Shown: piece after piece, positions 1 to 5,964 of the stretch | Numbering within the stretch: position 1 is the stretch's first letter | How the letters are laid out: each line of letters begins with the position of its first letter | Assembly (NCBI GenBank): GCA_946625715.1 | Contig: CAMOTK010000111.1 | Coordinates: 1 to 6,590 of the forward strand | From: an uncultured Prevotella sp. | Lineage (GTDB): Bacteria; Bacteroidota; Bacteroidia; Bacteroidales; Bacteroidaceae | Length of the DNA: 6,590 nt | Reading direction: 5' to 3' | Made by a program: the position numbers and the translations under genes | Notes under the pieces: model-generated | Database searches by the model: none | What the model was told of the DNA's origin: nothing | The model's input: only the letters and a program-made list of their open reading frames with translations

Positions 1-422
1 AGCAGGTTGTTGCGCACGTGGCCCAGGTGCAGCGGCTTGTTGGTGTTGGGGCTGCTATATTCAATCATGACGAGCGGAGAAGTCTCGTTTGCACGCTTCG
101 TGCCGTAGTCCGGGTCCTGGTCGATGGCCTGCAGCAGCTGCAGCCAGGCGCCGCCGCCCACGCTGAGGTTCAGGAAGCCCTTCACCACGTTGTATTTCTC
201 TACGGCGCTGCAGTGCTCCTTCAGGTAGCTGCCCAGCTCCTCGGCGGTCTGCTCGGGGCTTTTGCGGGCCATCTTCACAAAGGGGAACACCACGAGCGTG
301 AGGTTGCCCTCAAACTCGCTGCGCGTCTTCTGTAACTGCACCATCTTGTCGGTGGCGTCCTGTCCGTACAGCTCTTTCACTGCCTGCTTGGCAGCCTGGC
401 TGATTAAAGTCTCTATACTCAT
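1..422 (-). CDS. argS: Arginyl-tRNA synthetase, N-terminal part (runs off the window edge)
   Basis: This gene charges tRNA-Arg with arginine in the cytoplasm (class I aminoacyl-tRNA synthetase). Only the first 140 codons are present; the rest lies beyond position 1. The translation begins MSIETLISQA at an ATG on 422-420. Residues 1 to about 85 form the ArgS N-terminal additional domain that contacts the tRNA D-loop. The catalytic core then opens with a segment containing SSPNTNKPLHLGHVRNN at residues 123-139. HLGH (132-135) is the class I HIGH signature in the form ArgS uses. The start is chosen because it gives a normal N-terminus and lies about 30 nt downstream of a good Bacteroidetes -7 box. 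It follows the acid-sugar operon in the same direction after a 69-bp gap and probably has its own promoter, so it is likely housekeeping and not part of that operon. Family assignment is close to certain. Confidence 0.95.
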   Translation of the reverse strand, partial: MSIETLISQAAKQAVKELYGQDATDKMVQLQKTRSEFEGNLTLVVFPFVKMARKSPEQTAEELGSYLKEHCSAVEKYNVVKGFLNLSVGGGAWLQLLQAIDQDPDYGTKRANETSPLVMIEYSSPNTNKPLHLGHVRNNL

Positions 423-452
423 GTTGGTTGTTCTATAATCTTTTTACGGCTG

Positions 453-460
453 CAAAGGTA
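453..460 (-). promoter_or_regulatory. Bacteroidetes-type -7 promoter element for argS
   Basis: Read on the minus strand this is TACCTTTG, an exact match to the Bacteroidetes -7 consensus TAnnTTTG. It lies 30 bp upstream of the argS ATG, so transcription would start around 445-448 and leave a leader of about 25 nt. No clear -33 TTG was found at the usual spacing. The spacer 423-491 holds only this site and an A/T tract; no convincing terminator hairpin for the upstream operon was seen, so some read-through into argS is possible. Confidence 0.7.
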
Positions 461-491
461 CACAAAAAAAATCATTTGGCCGTGTTTTTAC

Positions 492-1664
492 TCAAAAAGT
501 GTAGCAGCCGAACGACTTGTAGCCCAGGCTGTATTCGCGGTGGCCCAGGGCTTCCGACTTCGTAGGCTGGCCGTTGGCGGTCTGTTCGATGCACTGCAGC
601 AGCTGGTCGCGCAGCTCGTGCAGGGTGCGCCCCTCGCTGATGATGGCACCCGCGTTGAGGTCCATGTCGTCGGCCATGTGCTGGTAGGTCACGGGGTTGG
701 AGCACACCTTCACCACCGGCGCAATGGCCGAGCCGGCCACCGACCCGCGCCCTGTGGTGTAGAGCACCAGATGGCAGCCCGAGGCTATCATCTCCATGAT
801 TTCGGCATTGTCGTTGATGTTGGGGAAGCCCCAGCGGGCCTCGCCGTCGGGCACCACGTCCATCAGGTAGAGTCCGCCCTTCGGCGGTTGCTGGGCGGGG
901 TAGATGAGGTCTTCAATGGGGCGCTCGCCGCTCTTGCAGTACGAGCCCAGCGACTTCTCCTCGATGGTGGTCAGTCCGCCCTCGGCGTTGCCGGCCGAGA
1001 AGCTGTCGTGCCCCATCTTCTTGTAGTAGCGGTCGGCTTTCACAATACAGTCGTAGAGCCGCTGGCCCACCTCGGGTGTCCGTCCGCGACGGCGCAGCAG
1101 GTGCTCGCAGCCCACGAGTTCGCCCGGCTCTTCAAAGATGCACGTAGCCCCCTGGTCTACCAGCCAGTCGAAGGCGGCGCCCACGGTGGGGTTGGCCGTG
1201 ATGCCGCTGCACGCGTCGCTGCCGCCGCACACGGTGCCCACCACCAGCTCGTGCCACGCCATGGGCACGCGCTGCTGCGCCCGTAGTCGACCGAGCATCT
1301 GCTCAACGGCCTCGATACCTTTATTAATAGAAGTGGTGGTGCCGCCCTCGTCTTGAATGACGATGAGCTCGGCGGGTCGACCGCTCTCCTCGATGGTGCG
1401 CTTCAGCGTCTGGCGCTGGAAATTCTCGCAGCCCAGCGACACGATGAGCACGCCGCCCACGTTGGGGTGGGTGCACAGGCGGCGCATCACCTGTTCGGCA
1501 TAGTCGTTGGGGGCGCAGCCGCTGAACCCAATCAGGTGCACGTCGTCGGTGGGGAAGTGCTGCGCCACCCGTTCGGCCACGTGGTGGGCACACTCCACGA
1601 GGTAGGTCACGAGCACCACGTTGCGGATGCCCTTGCGGCCGTCGTTTCTGAGATATCCTTGCAT
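492..1664 (-). CDS. UxaA-family dehydratase, large catalytic subunit (altronate/galactarate dehydratase-like)
   Basis: This is the catalytic C-terminal part of the UxaA/GarD family (altronate and galactarate dehydratases), which removes water from aldonic or aldaric acids to give 2-keto-3-deoxy acids. In the 390-residue form starting at ATG 1664, the family opening GYLRNDGRKGIRN is at residues 3-15. SLGCE is at 76-80, the hallmark CGGSDACSGITANP at 146-159, TTIEEKSLG at 232-240 and TTGRGS at 303-308. The protein lacks the N-terminal SAF domain of full-length UxaA (about 500 residues); that domain is encoded separately at 2800-3075, so this looks like the large half of a two-subunit enzyme. 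The start is uncertain: a TTG at 1682 would add six residues and give the 4-bp overlap with the upstream gene seen at other junctions. ATG 1664 is preferred because it is a standard codon and leaves the family N-terminus intact. It is the last gene of the operon. The substrate is not readable from sequence: altronate, galactarate, arabinonate and fuconate-type acids are all possible. Confidence 0.87.
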   Translation of the reverse strand: MQGYLRNDGRKGIRNVVLVTYLVECAHHVAERVAQHFPTDDVHLIGFSGCAPNDYAEQVMRRLCTHPNVGGVLIVSLGCENFQRQTLKRTIEESGRPAELIVIQDEGGTTTSINKGIEAVEQMLGRLRAQQRVPMAWHELVVGTVCGGSDACSGITANPTVGAAFDWLVDQGATCIFEEPGELVGCEHLLRRRGRTPEVGQRLYDCIVKADRYYKKMGHDSFSAGNAEGGLTTIEEKSLGSYCKSGERPIEDLIYPAQQPPKGGLYLMDVVPDGEARWGFPNINDNAEIMEMIASGCHLVLYTTGRGSVAGSAIAPVVKVCSNPVTYQHMADDMDLNAGAIISEGRTLHELRDQLLQCIEQTANGQPTKSEALGHREYSLGYKSFGCYTF

Positions 1665-1668
1665 CACA

Positions 1669-1696
1669 TTCTCAATGATCAATTCTCAATGGTCAA
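1669..1696. repeat. 14-bp tandem direct repeat at a gene junction
   Basis: Two adjacent 14-bp units, 1669-1682 (ttctcaatgatcaa) and 1683-1696 (ttctcaatggtcaa), differ at one base (1678 versus 1692). They span the last codons and the stop of the enolase-family gene and the possible TTG start of the large dehydratase subunit. Because the unit is not a multiple of three, the two copies are read in different frames by the two genes. Confidence 0.85.
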
Positions 1697-2803
1697 TATC
1701 TTGTAAGAGACGCAGTTGTCGTGGATGAGGTCCCAGTCGAGCTCTACGCCCACGCCGGGTGCCTTCGGCACAGTGATGTTGCCATTGGCGTCGATGGGCA
1801 GCAAGCCCTTCATGGGGAACTGGAAGTCCTCTTCGGGCACGAAGTACTCGAACCACTTGCAGTTGCGGATGGCGCACGACACGTGCAGGTTCACGATGTC
1901 CATGTAGTTCATCGTCGTGGTGTGAATCTCGCAGTTCATGCCGAAGCTCTCGGCCAGGTGGGCAATCTTCAGTGTGCCCGTGATGCCGCACTTCCACGAC
2001 ACGTCGGCCCGCACAATGTCGGCCGCCTTCTGGTTGATGACCTGCGCCACGCCCCAGTGGCAGCCGCGCGTGGTCTCGGTGGCTGCAATGGGCAGGTCGA
2101 GCGCTTCGCAGAGCTGCGTGTACTTATAGAGTTCAAAGTCGCGGAAGGGCTCTTCCAGCCAGATGTAGTTCAGGCGCTCCAGCTGGCGACCAACGCGGAT
2201 GGCCTCGTCGAGCGTGTATTCAGCCACGGGGTCGCTCATCAGGCCGAAGTCGGGGCCAACGGCCTTGCGCAGGTTCTCGTGTATCTGCATGTCCATCTCC
2301 ACGGGGCCGCAGGGATGCACCTTGTAGCACTTGATGCCGCGCTTCTGGTAGAACAGGGCCTCGTCGATGTACTCCTGCTCGGTGGGGTGGAACAGACCGC
2401 TGGCATAGACGGGCAACTGCTCGCGATAGGCACCGATATACTGGTAGAGCGGCAGTCCGGCGGCCTTGGCACAGATGTCCCACAGGGCCACGTCGATGGG
2501 GCCGGGCAGGTAGACGGGGAAGAACGTCAGGTGGCGGTCGATGTTCCACAGCTCGTGCCAGATTTTCTCGCGGTCGTAGGGCGAGCGGCCTAGTACCACG
2601 GGCGCAATGTTGTCGTGGATATAGGCCTCGGTCACGTTGCCCGAGCGGGCGGCCAGCGCCGTGGCAATGCCTTCAATGCCGTTGTCGGTGGTCAGTTTCA
2701 GCACCAGGACGTCCCAGTCCATCTGGCTCTTGCCCTTGCGCTTGTCGTCGAAGAGGCACTTCTGGCGGCGCACCCACCAGGTCTCTATTTTCTGAATAAT
2801 CAT
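1679..2803 (-). CDS. Enolase-superfamily acid-sugar dehydratase (mandelate racemase subgroup)
   Basis: Cytoplasmic Mg-dependent enzyme that abstracts the alpha-proton of a sugar acid, most likely dehydrating an aldonate to its 2-keto-3-deoxy form. At 374 residues it is a normal length: capping domain about 1-125, then a TIM-like barrel. The active-site residues are all visible. Metal ligands would be D191 (MSDPV), E217 (WLEEP) and E243 (ATET), each 26 residues apart as in mandelate racemase (195/221/247). The His-Asp dyad would be D267 (VRADVSW) and H294 (CEIHTT), and E319 (WFEYF) matches the electrophilic Glu. At the end of the second barrel strand the motif is K161-V-H163, where mandelate racemase has K164-x-K166, so the second base would be His, as at the equivalent place in D-galactonate dehydratase. 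Its ATG overlaps the stop of the SAF subunit gene by 4 bp. Subgroup assignment is firm; the substrate is unknown (galactonate, fuconate, rhamnonate or other aldonates). Confidence 0.9.
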   Translation of the reverse strand: MIIQKIETWWVRRQKCLFDDKRKGKSQMDWDVLVLKLTTDNGIEGIATALAARSGNVTEAYIHDNIAPVVLGRSPYDREKIWHELWNIDRHLTFFPVYLPGPIDVALWDICAKAAGLPLYQYIGAYREQLPVYASGLFHPTEQEYIDEALFYQKRGIKCYKVHPCGPVEMDMQIHENLRKAVGPDFGLMSDPVAEYTLDEAIRVGRQLERLNYIWLEEPFRDFELYKYTQLCEALDLPIAATETTRGCHWGVAQVINQKAADIVRADVSWKCGITGTLKIAHLAESFGMNCEIHTTTMNYMDIVNLHVSCAIRNCKWFEYFVPEEDFQFPMKGLLPIDANGNITVPKAPGVGVELDWDLIHDNCVSYKILTIEN

Positions 2804-3075
2804 GGTTCTTGGGGTTGTTGGTAGTTTGAGATAATGTTCTGTACGTGCACGTGTTCGCCGGCCGCAATGTCGCGGGTGGCACTGCCGATGGGCAGACCGT
2901 ACTTCAGCACGTGCTCGCCCTGGCCGATGGGCGTGAGTGCCACCTTGTGGCCGAAGCCGATGTCGCTCTGCAGCGTGAGCCGCTGGCCCTTGAAGTCGAG
3001 CACGTCGCCCTGCTTCATGTCTTGCAGCAGCACGCCTACGTTGTCGGCCGGATGCAACTGGATGATTTTGTTCAT
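2800..3075 (-). CDS. UxaA-family dehydratase, small SAF-domain subunit
   Basis: This 91-residue protein corresponds to the N-terminal SAF domain of altronate/galactarate dehydratases and is expected to pair with the large subunit encoded two genes downstream (492-1664). The family pattern is clear: LHPADNVGV at residues 7-15, GFGHKVAL at 40-47, KYGLPIGSATRDI at 58-70 and GEHVHVQNI at 73-81. The matching domain in full-length UxaA has GHK, KYG-x-x-IG and GE-x-VH at these places. In the family this domain precedes the catalytic part and contributes near the active site. The start is the ATG at 3075, since it begins directly at the domain; the reading frame stays open to 3321, but that stretch is the antisense frame of the transporter gene. 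Its ATG overlaps the transporter stop by 4 bp and its own stop overlaps the next ATG by 4 bp, so translation of the three genes is probably coupled. Confidence 0.88.
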   Translation of the reverse strand: MNKIIQLHPADNVGVLLQDMKQGDVLDFKGQRLTLQSDIGFGHKVALTPIGQGEHVLKYGLPIGSATRDIAAGEHVHVQNIISNYQQPQEP

Positions 3076-4337
3076 GCTTCTTTCAGGTTGATTTGACGGA
3101 TGGGCACGAAGAGCTTCAGCGTGAGCCAGGCCAGCAAGTACATGCAACTGGCAATCATGAAGATGGTGGTGTAGCTGCCCGTCCACTCCAGGATGAGGCC
3201 CACAAACGAGGATGCTAAGGCACCGCCCACGGCGCCGCCCACGCTGCTGATGCCCGTCATGGAACCTACCACCTGCTTGGGGTAGACGTCGGACACGATG
3301 GTGAAGATGTTGGAAGCCCATGCTTGATGGGTGCTGGTGGCCAAGCCGATGAGCAGCACCACCACCCAGATGTTGTGGATGTAGGGCACGGCATTGAGCG
3401 GCAGTACCAAGAGCGCAAACAGCAGGATGGTGGTCTTGCGGGCAAAGTCGATTGACCGGCCGCGCTTGATGAACTGCGACGAGACGGCTCCGCCGTAGAT
3501 GCCGCCGAAGCTCGACATGGCATAGATGAGGATGAGCGGCAGCACCGTGGCTTTCAGGTCAACGCCATGCACCTTGTTCAGGTAGTCGGGCGTCCAGAAC
3601 AGGAAGAACCACCACACCCAGTCGGTGACAAAGCGCGAAAAGACGATGGCGTAGGTCTGAGGGTAGCGGAACAGCTGTTTCCACGAGAGGCGCTTGCCCG
3701 TCGCCGGCTCTTCCTGCTCCTCGTCGGAGTGGATGTAGGCCAGTTCGGCAGCGTTCACGTGCTTGTTGTCTTCGGGCGAACGGTAGATGAGCCACCAGGC
3801 CACCACCCAGATGAAGCCCAGCATACCGGTGACGATGAACGCCCAGCGCCAGCCCCACTGCAGCGTGATGGCAGCCACGATGATGGGCGCAATGATGGCA
3901 CCGATGGTCGAGCCCGAATTGAACAGGCCGGTGGCATAGGCGCGGTCGCGCTTGGGAAACCACTCGGCAATGGTCTTCACGGCGGCGGGGAAGTTGCCGG
4001 CCTCGCCCATGCCCAAAATGGCACGGGCAGCACCGAAGCCCACCACCGAGCGCACAAAGGCATGAACCACGGCACCCAGGCTCCACACCACGATGGCGAT
4101 GGAGTAGCCCAGCTTGCTGCCCAGTCGGTCGAGCATGCGGCCGCACACGAGCATGCCGATGCCATAGGCCACCTGGAAGGCGGTGACAATGTAGCCGTAG
4201 TCGGCCTCGCTCCAGCCTAAGTCCTCTTGGATATATGGCTTCAGCAGACCGATGACCTGGCGGTCGATATAATTAATGGTGGTGGCAAAAAACAGCAGGG
4301 CCACCACCGTCCATCTCACGTTAGTGCGCTTCTCCAT
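3072..4337 (-). CDS. MFS acid-sugar symporter, ExuT-like (anion:cation symporter family)
   Basis: Inner-membrane proton-coupled importer, most like the hexuronate transporter ExuT and its relatives for galactonate and glucarate (ACS family). The 421 residues fit 12 membrane segments, roughly at 9-30, 47-65, 78-94, 100-118, 138-158, 166-186, 228-248, 262-284, 301-319, 322-340, 361-382 and 389-411, with a charged cytoplasmic loop at 187-222. Segment 1 carries NYIDRQVIGLLKP (22-34), the typical ExuT-type opening, and the MFS signature GRMLDRLGSKLGYS follows at 66-79. There is no signal peptide, as expected. The ATG at 4337 lies 3 bp after the stop of the dehydrogenase gene, and its stop overlaps the SAF subunit start by 4 bp. 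The context supports uptake of a uronate or aldonate released from pectin-type polymer. The family is firm; the exact solute is inferred. Confidence 0.92.
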   Translation of the reverse strand: MEKRTNVRWTVVALLFFATTINYIDRQVIGLLKPYIQEDLGWSEADYGYIVTAFQVAYGIGMLVCGRMLDRLGSKLGYSIAIVVWSLGAVVHAFVRSVVGFGAARAILGMGEAGNFPAAVKTIAEWFPKRDRAYATGLFNSGSTIGAIIAPIIVAAITLQWGWRWAFIVTGMLGFIWVVAWWLIYRSPEDNKHVNAAELAYIHSDEEQEEPATGKRLSWKQLFRYPQTYAIVFSRFVTDWVWWFFLFWTPDYLNKVHGVDLKATVLPLILIYAMSSFGGIYGGAVSSQFIKRGRSIDFARKTTILLFALLVLPLNAVPYIHNIWVVVLLIGLATSTHQAWASNIFTIVSDVYPKQVVGSMTGISSVGGAVGGALASSFVGLILEWTGSYTTIFMIASCMYLLAWLTLKLFVPIRQINLKEA

Positions 4338-4340
4338 TGT

Positions 4341-5084
4341 TTAGAAAGCTTCCGATGCGCCGGCATCGACGGGAAGGAAAACACCATTCACGTAGCTGCC
4401 TGCAGGCGAAGCAAGGTAGAGGGCGGCATAGCCGATGTCTTCGGGCTGGCCGAACGTCTTCATGGGGATGCGGCGCAGAATGTTGGCCTTGCGCTGCGGG
4501 TCTTTGTCGGTGGCTTGGTGGAACATGGGGGTGTCTATCCAGCCCGGTGCTATGGTGTTCACACGCACGCCCTTTGGCGACAGCTCTGCCACCAAGCTGC
4601 GCTGCAGACCGAGGATGGCCGACTTGGCCGTGGTGTAGGCCACCACCTGTTCCATGCCCATGATGGCGGTCATGGAGCTGATGAGAATAATGTTGCCGCG
4701 GCCGCGCTCGACCATCAGCTTGGCAAACTCGCGCGACAGGGCGAAGACGCTCATCACGTGTACGTTGAGCACGCCGAGAAACTCCTCGTCGCTCACGTCG
4801 AGGGCCCACTTCTTCAGGTGCACGCCGGCACAGTTCACGAGGATGTCAACGGCACCAATTTCCTTCACCAGCGCAGGGATGTCATGCAACTTCGTCACGT
4901 CGAAGGCCTTGTACTGGCAGTGGTCGCCCAGCTGCTGCTGTGCATGGCGCAGCTTCTCTTCGTTGCGGCCGATGATAATCACGTCGGCACCTGCCTCAAT
5001 AAACACTTTGGCGATGCCAAAACCAAGGCCGCTGCCGCCGCCCGTCACTACGGCACGCTGGCCGTCAATTCTGAATGCTTTCAT
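4341..5084 (-). CDS. Short-chain dehydrogenase/reductase, gluconate 5-dehydrogenase/KduD-like
   Basis: Cytoplasmic NAD(P)-dependent oxidoreductase of the classical SDR family, 247 residues, the usual length. The Rossmann nucleotide motif TGGGSGLG is at residues 14-21 and the NCAG motif at 84-87. The catalytic set would be N107, S137, Y150 and K154 (YTTAK), with the expected spacing of 13 residues between Ser and Tyr. The C-terminal part (FGQPEDIGYAALYLAS at 211-226, then YVNG and PVDAG) resembles gluconate 5-dehydrogenase and 2-deoxygluconate 3-dehydrogenase (KduD) proteins. The residues after the second strand (IGRN, 38-41) do not give a clear NAD versus NADP preference. In this operon it could interconvert a keto-uronate or keto-aldonate with its hydroxy acid before or after dehydration. 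It lies 32 bp after the RraA-like gene, across an A/G-rich leader, and 3 bp before the transporter gene. SDR membership is firm; the substrate is unknown. Confidence 0.9.
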   Translation of the reverse strand: MKAFRIDGQRAVVTGGGSGLGFGIAKVFIEAGADVIIIGRNEEKLRHAQQQLGDHCQYKAFDVTKLHDIPALVKEIGAVDILVNCAGVHLKKWALDVSDEEFLGVLNVHVMSVFALSREFAKLMVERGRGNIILISSMTAIMGMEQVVAYTTAKSAILGLQRSLVAELSPKGVRVNTIAPGWIDTPMFHQATDKDPQRKANILRRIPMKTFGQPEDIGYAALYLASPAGSYVNGVFLPVDAGASEAF

Positions 5085-5116
5085 ATCTGTTTTTTGCTTT
5101 TTGGAACTTCTTTTTC

Positions 5117-5815
5117 TTACATGATACCAAACTTGGCAAAGGCCTCTACGGTGCTCATGCCCTGCTCTAAGGCCTGCTTCACCTGCTTCTCGCCACGTGC
5201 CTTCTCAATAGCGCCGGCAAAGGCTTCTTCCTCGGCCTCGCGCGGCACGATGATGACGCCGTCGAGGTCGCCAAACACAATGTCGCCCGGACGCACGGGA
5301 ATGCCGCCGAACTCGATGGGCACGCGGTAGTCGATGACCTTGCCGCGCGGACCTTGGTCTTGGGCATAGGTGCCCTGCGAGAAGGTGGGGAAGCCGAGGC
5401 GAAGAATCTCGTTGGTGTCGCGCGAGAAGCCGTCGACCACGGCACCGGCCGCTCCGATGGCAATGGCGCGGGTGCTCATCAGTCCGCCCCAAAGGGCATA
5501 GCGGGGCGACGAGCCTGAGCAGATGTACACCTCGCCGGGCTGCAACTGGTCGAGCGCTTCAAACATGATGCCGAAGGGCTTCTTCATCACGTCGAGCTGG
5601 CCGGCTTCCTGCCGCTCGGCAAAGACGTCGGCCTCGAGCACAGGCATTGCGCGGCCGATGACCACCATGTCGCGGCGCAGAGGTTTAATGTGTGGGGGGA
5701 GAAACTGGTGCAGGTAGCCCATTTTGTCGAGCACGTCGCCGACGAGGGCCGTAAACAATTCGTTTTTGGCGATACTGAACAACTCGTTGTCGTCCTTCCA
5801 AAGCTTTGTCTTCAT
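5117..5815 (-). CDS. RraA/HMG-aldolase-family protein, first gene of the acid-sugar operon
   Basis: This 232-residue protein belongs to the RraA-like fold. Family members are class II pyruvate aldolases (4-hydroxy-4-methyl-2-oxoglutarate/4-carboxy-4-hydroxy-2-oxoadipate aldolase), oxaloacetate decarboxylases, or the RNase E regulator RraA. The active-site block is intact: WGGLMSTRA at 109-117, then GAAGAVVDGFSRD at 121-133. R132 and D133 match the substrate-binding Arg and metal-binding Asp of the aldolases. GGIPVRPGD (170-178) and GDLDGVIIVP (182-191) follow. It is longer than E. coli RraA (about 160 residues), with an extra N-terminal stretch and a helical C-terminus, as in catabolic members. 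The ATG at 5815 is chosen because the frame upstream (to 5944) is A+T-rich promoter DNA with no family similarity. As lead gene of a dehydratase operon it is more plausibly a carbon-carbon lyase acting on a keto-acid product than an RNase regulator; this role is inferred. A menG or rraA label from automated annotation would be misleading. Confidence 0.87.
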   Translation of the reverse strand: MKTKLWKDDNELFSIAKNELFTALVGDVLDKMGYLHQFLPPHIKPLRRDMVVIGRAMPVLEADVFAERQEAGQLDVMKKPFGIMFEALDQLQPGEVYICSGSSPRYALWGGLMSTRAIAIGAAGAVVDGFSRDTNEILRLGFPTFSQGTYAQDQGPRGKVIDYRVPIEFGGIPVRPGDIVFGDLDGVIIVPREAEEEAFAGAIEKARGEKQVKQALEQGMSTVEAFAKFGIM

Positions 5816-5847
5816 TGTTTTTAGGGGTTTAATAGTAAGTTTGCGTG

Positions 5848-5855
5848 CAAATTTA
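5848..5855 (-). promoter_or_regulatory. Probable -7 promoter element of the six-gene operon
   Basis: Read on the minus strand this is TAAATTTG, matching the Bacteroidetes -7 consensus TAnnTTTG. It lies about 33 bp upstream of the RraA-like ATG, predicting a start near 5841 and a leader of about 26 nt. No TTG is present at the proper -33 distance, so the promoter may be weak without an activator. The element overlaps the palindrome at 5852-5861. Confidence 0.6.
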
Positions 5856-5861
5856 CGTAAA
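5852..5861. promoter_or_regulatory. Palindrome TTTACGTAAA, candidate operator over the operon promoter
   Basis: A perfect 10-bp palindrome with a central CG that overlaps the -7 element of the minus-strand promoter. An imperfect one, TTGCGTGCAA (5841-5850, 4-bp arms), lies next to it at the expected start point. A repressor bound here would block the operon. A LacI-type factor would fit a central CG, but no regulator gene is in the window, so the identity is speculation. Confidence 0.4.
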
Positions 5862-5870
5862 AAAAGGAGT

Positions 5871-5882
5871 AAATAGCTATTT
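5871..5882. promoter_or_regulatory. Palindrome AAATAGCTATTT between divergent promoters, candidate operator
   Basis: A perfect 12-bp palindrome in the middle of the divergent spacer. It covers the place where the -33 element of the minus-strand promoter would be, and ends 13 bp before the -33 TTTG of the plus-strand promoter. A regulator bound here could control both directions. The A+T-rich background makes a chance palindrome possible. Confidence 0.4.
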
Positions 5883-5895
5883 TTTGAGAAAAAAG

Positions 5896-5927
5896 TTTGA
5901 GATATTAAAAGATTTGTCGTAATTTTG
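5896..5927 (+). promoter_or_regulatory. Bacteroidetes-type promoter of the secreted beta-helix gene
   Basis: TTTG at 5896-5899 (-33) and TAATTTTG at 5920-5927 (-7, matching TAnnTTTG) are separated by 20 bp, within the normal range for the Bacteroidetes primary sigma factor. Transcription would begin near 5933-5935, about 30 nt upstream of the ATG at 5965. No other function is seen in 5928-5964, and no clear Shine-Dalgarno sequence precedes the ATG. Confidence 0.75.
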
Positions 5928-5964
5928 TCCGTAAATATAATCAAACTACTTTAACTAAACATTT

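Noticed and set aside
464..494. Possible terminator after the large dehydratase subunit
   Set aside because: There is a run of eight A/T and a weak A/T inverted repeat, but no G+C-rich stem before the T-run.
540..1286. Long plus-strand open frame inside the UxaA-like gene
   Set aside because: It is the antisense shadow of a strongly conserved minus-strand gene; the translation is His/Val/Gly-rich with no recognisable domain and no promoter.
3076..3321. N-terminal extension of the SAF-domain protein
   Set aside because: This is the antisense frame of the transporter gene; the SAF domain begins right at ATG 3075.
4227..5330. Plus-strand open frame of 367 codons across the SDR gene and neighbours
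   Set aside because: It is antisense to three real genes and their spacers, has no domain, and arises from high G+C codon bias.
5880..5894. T6-GAG-A6 inverted repeat in the divergent spacer
   Set aside because: The arms are pure A/T in an A+T-rich region and the loop is 3 nt; likely chance and too weak to call a terminator.
5816..5944. N-terminal extension of the RraA-like protein
   Set aside because: The extra 43 codons are A+T-rich promoter DNA containing a -7 box and palindromes; the family N-terminus begins at ATG 5815.
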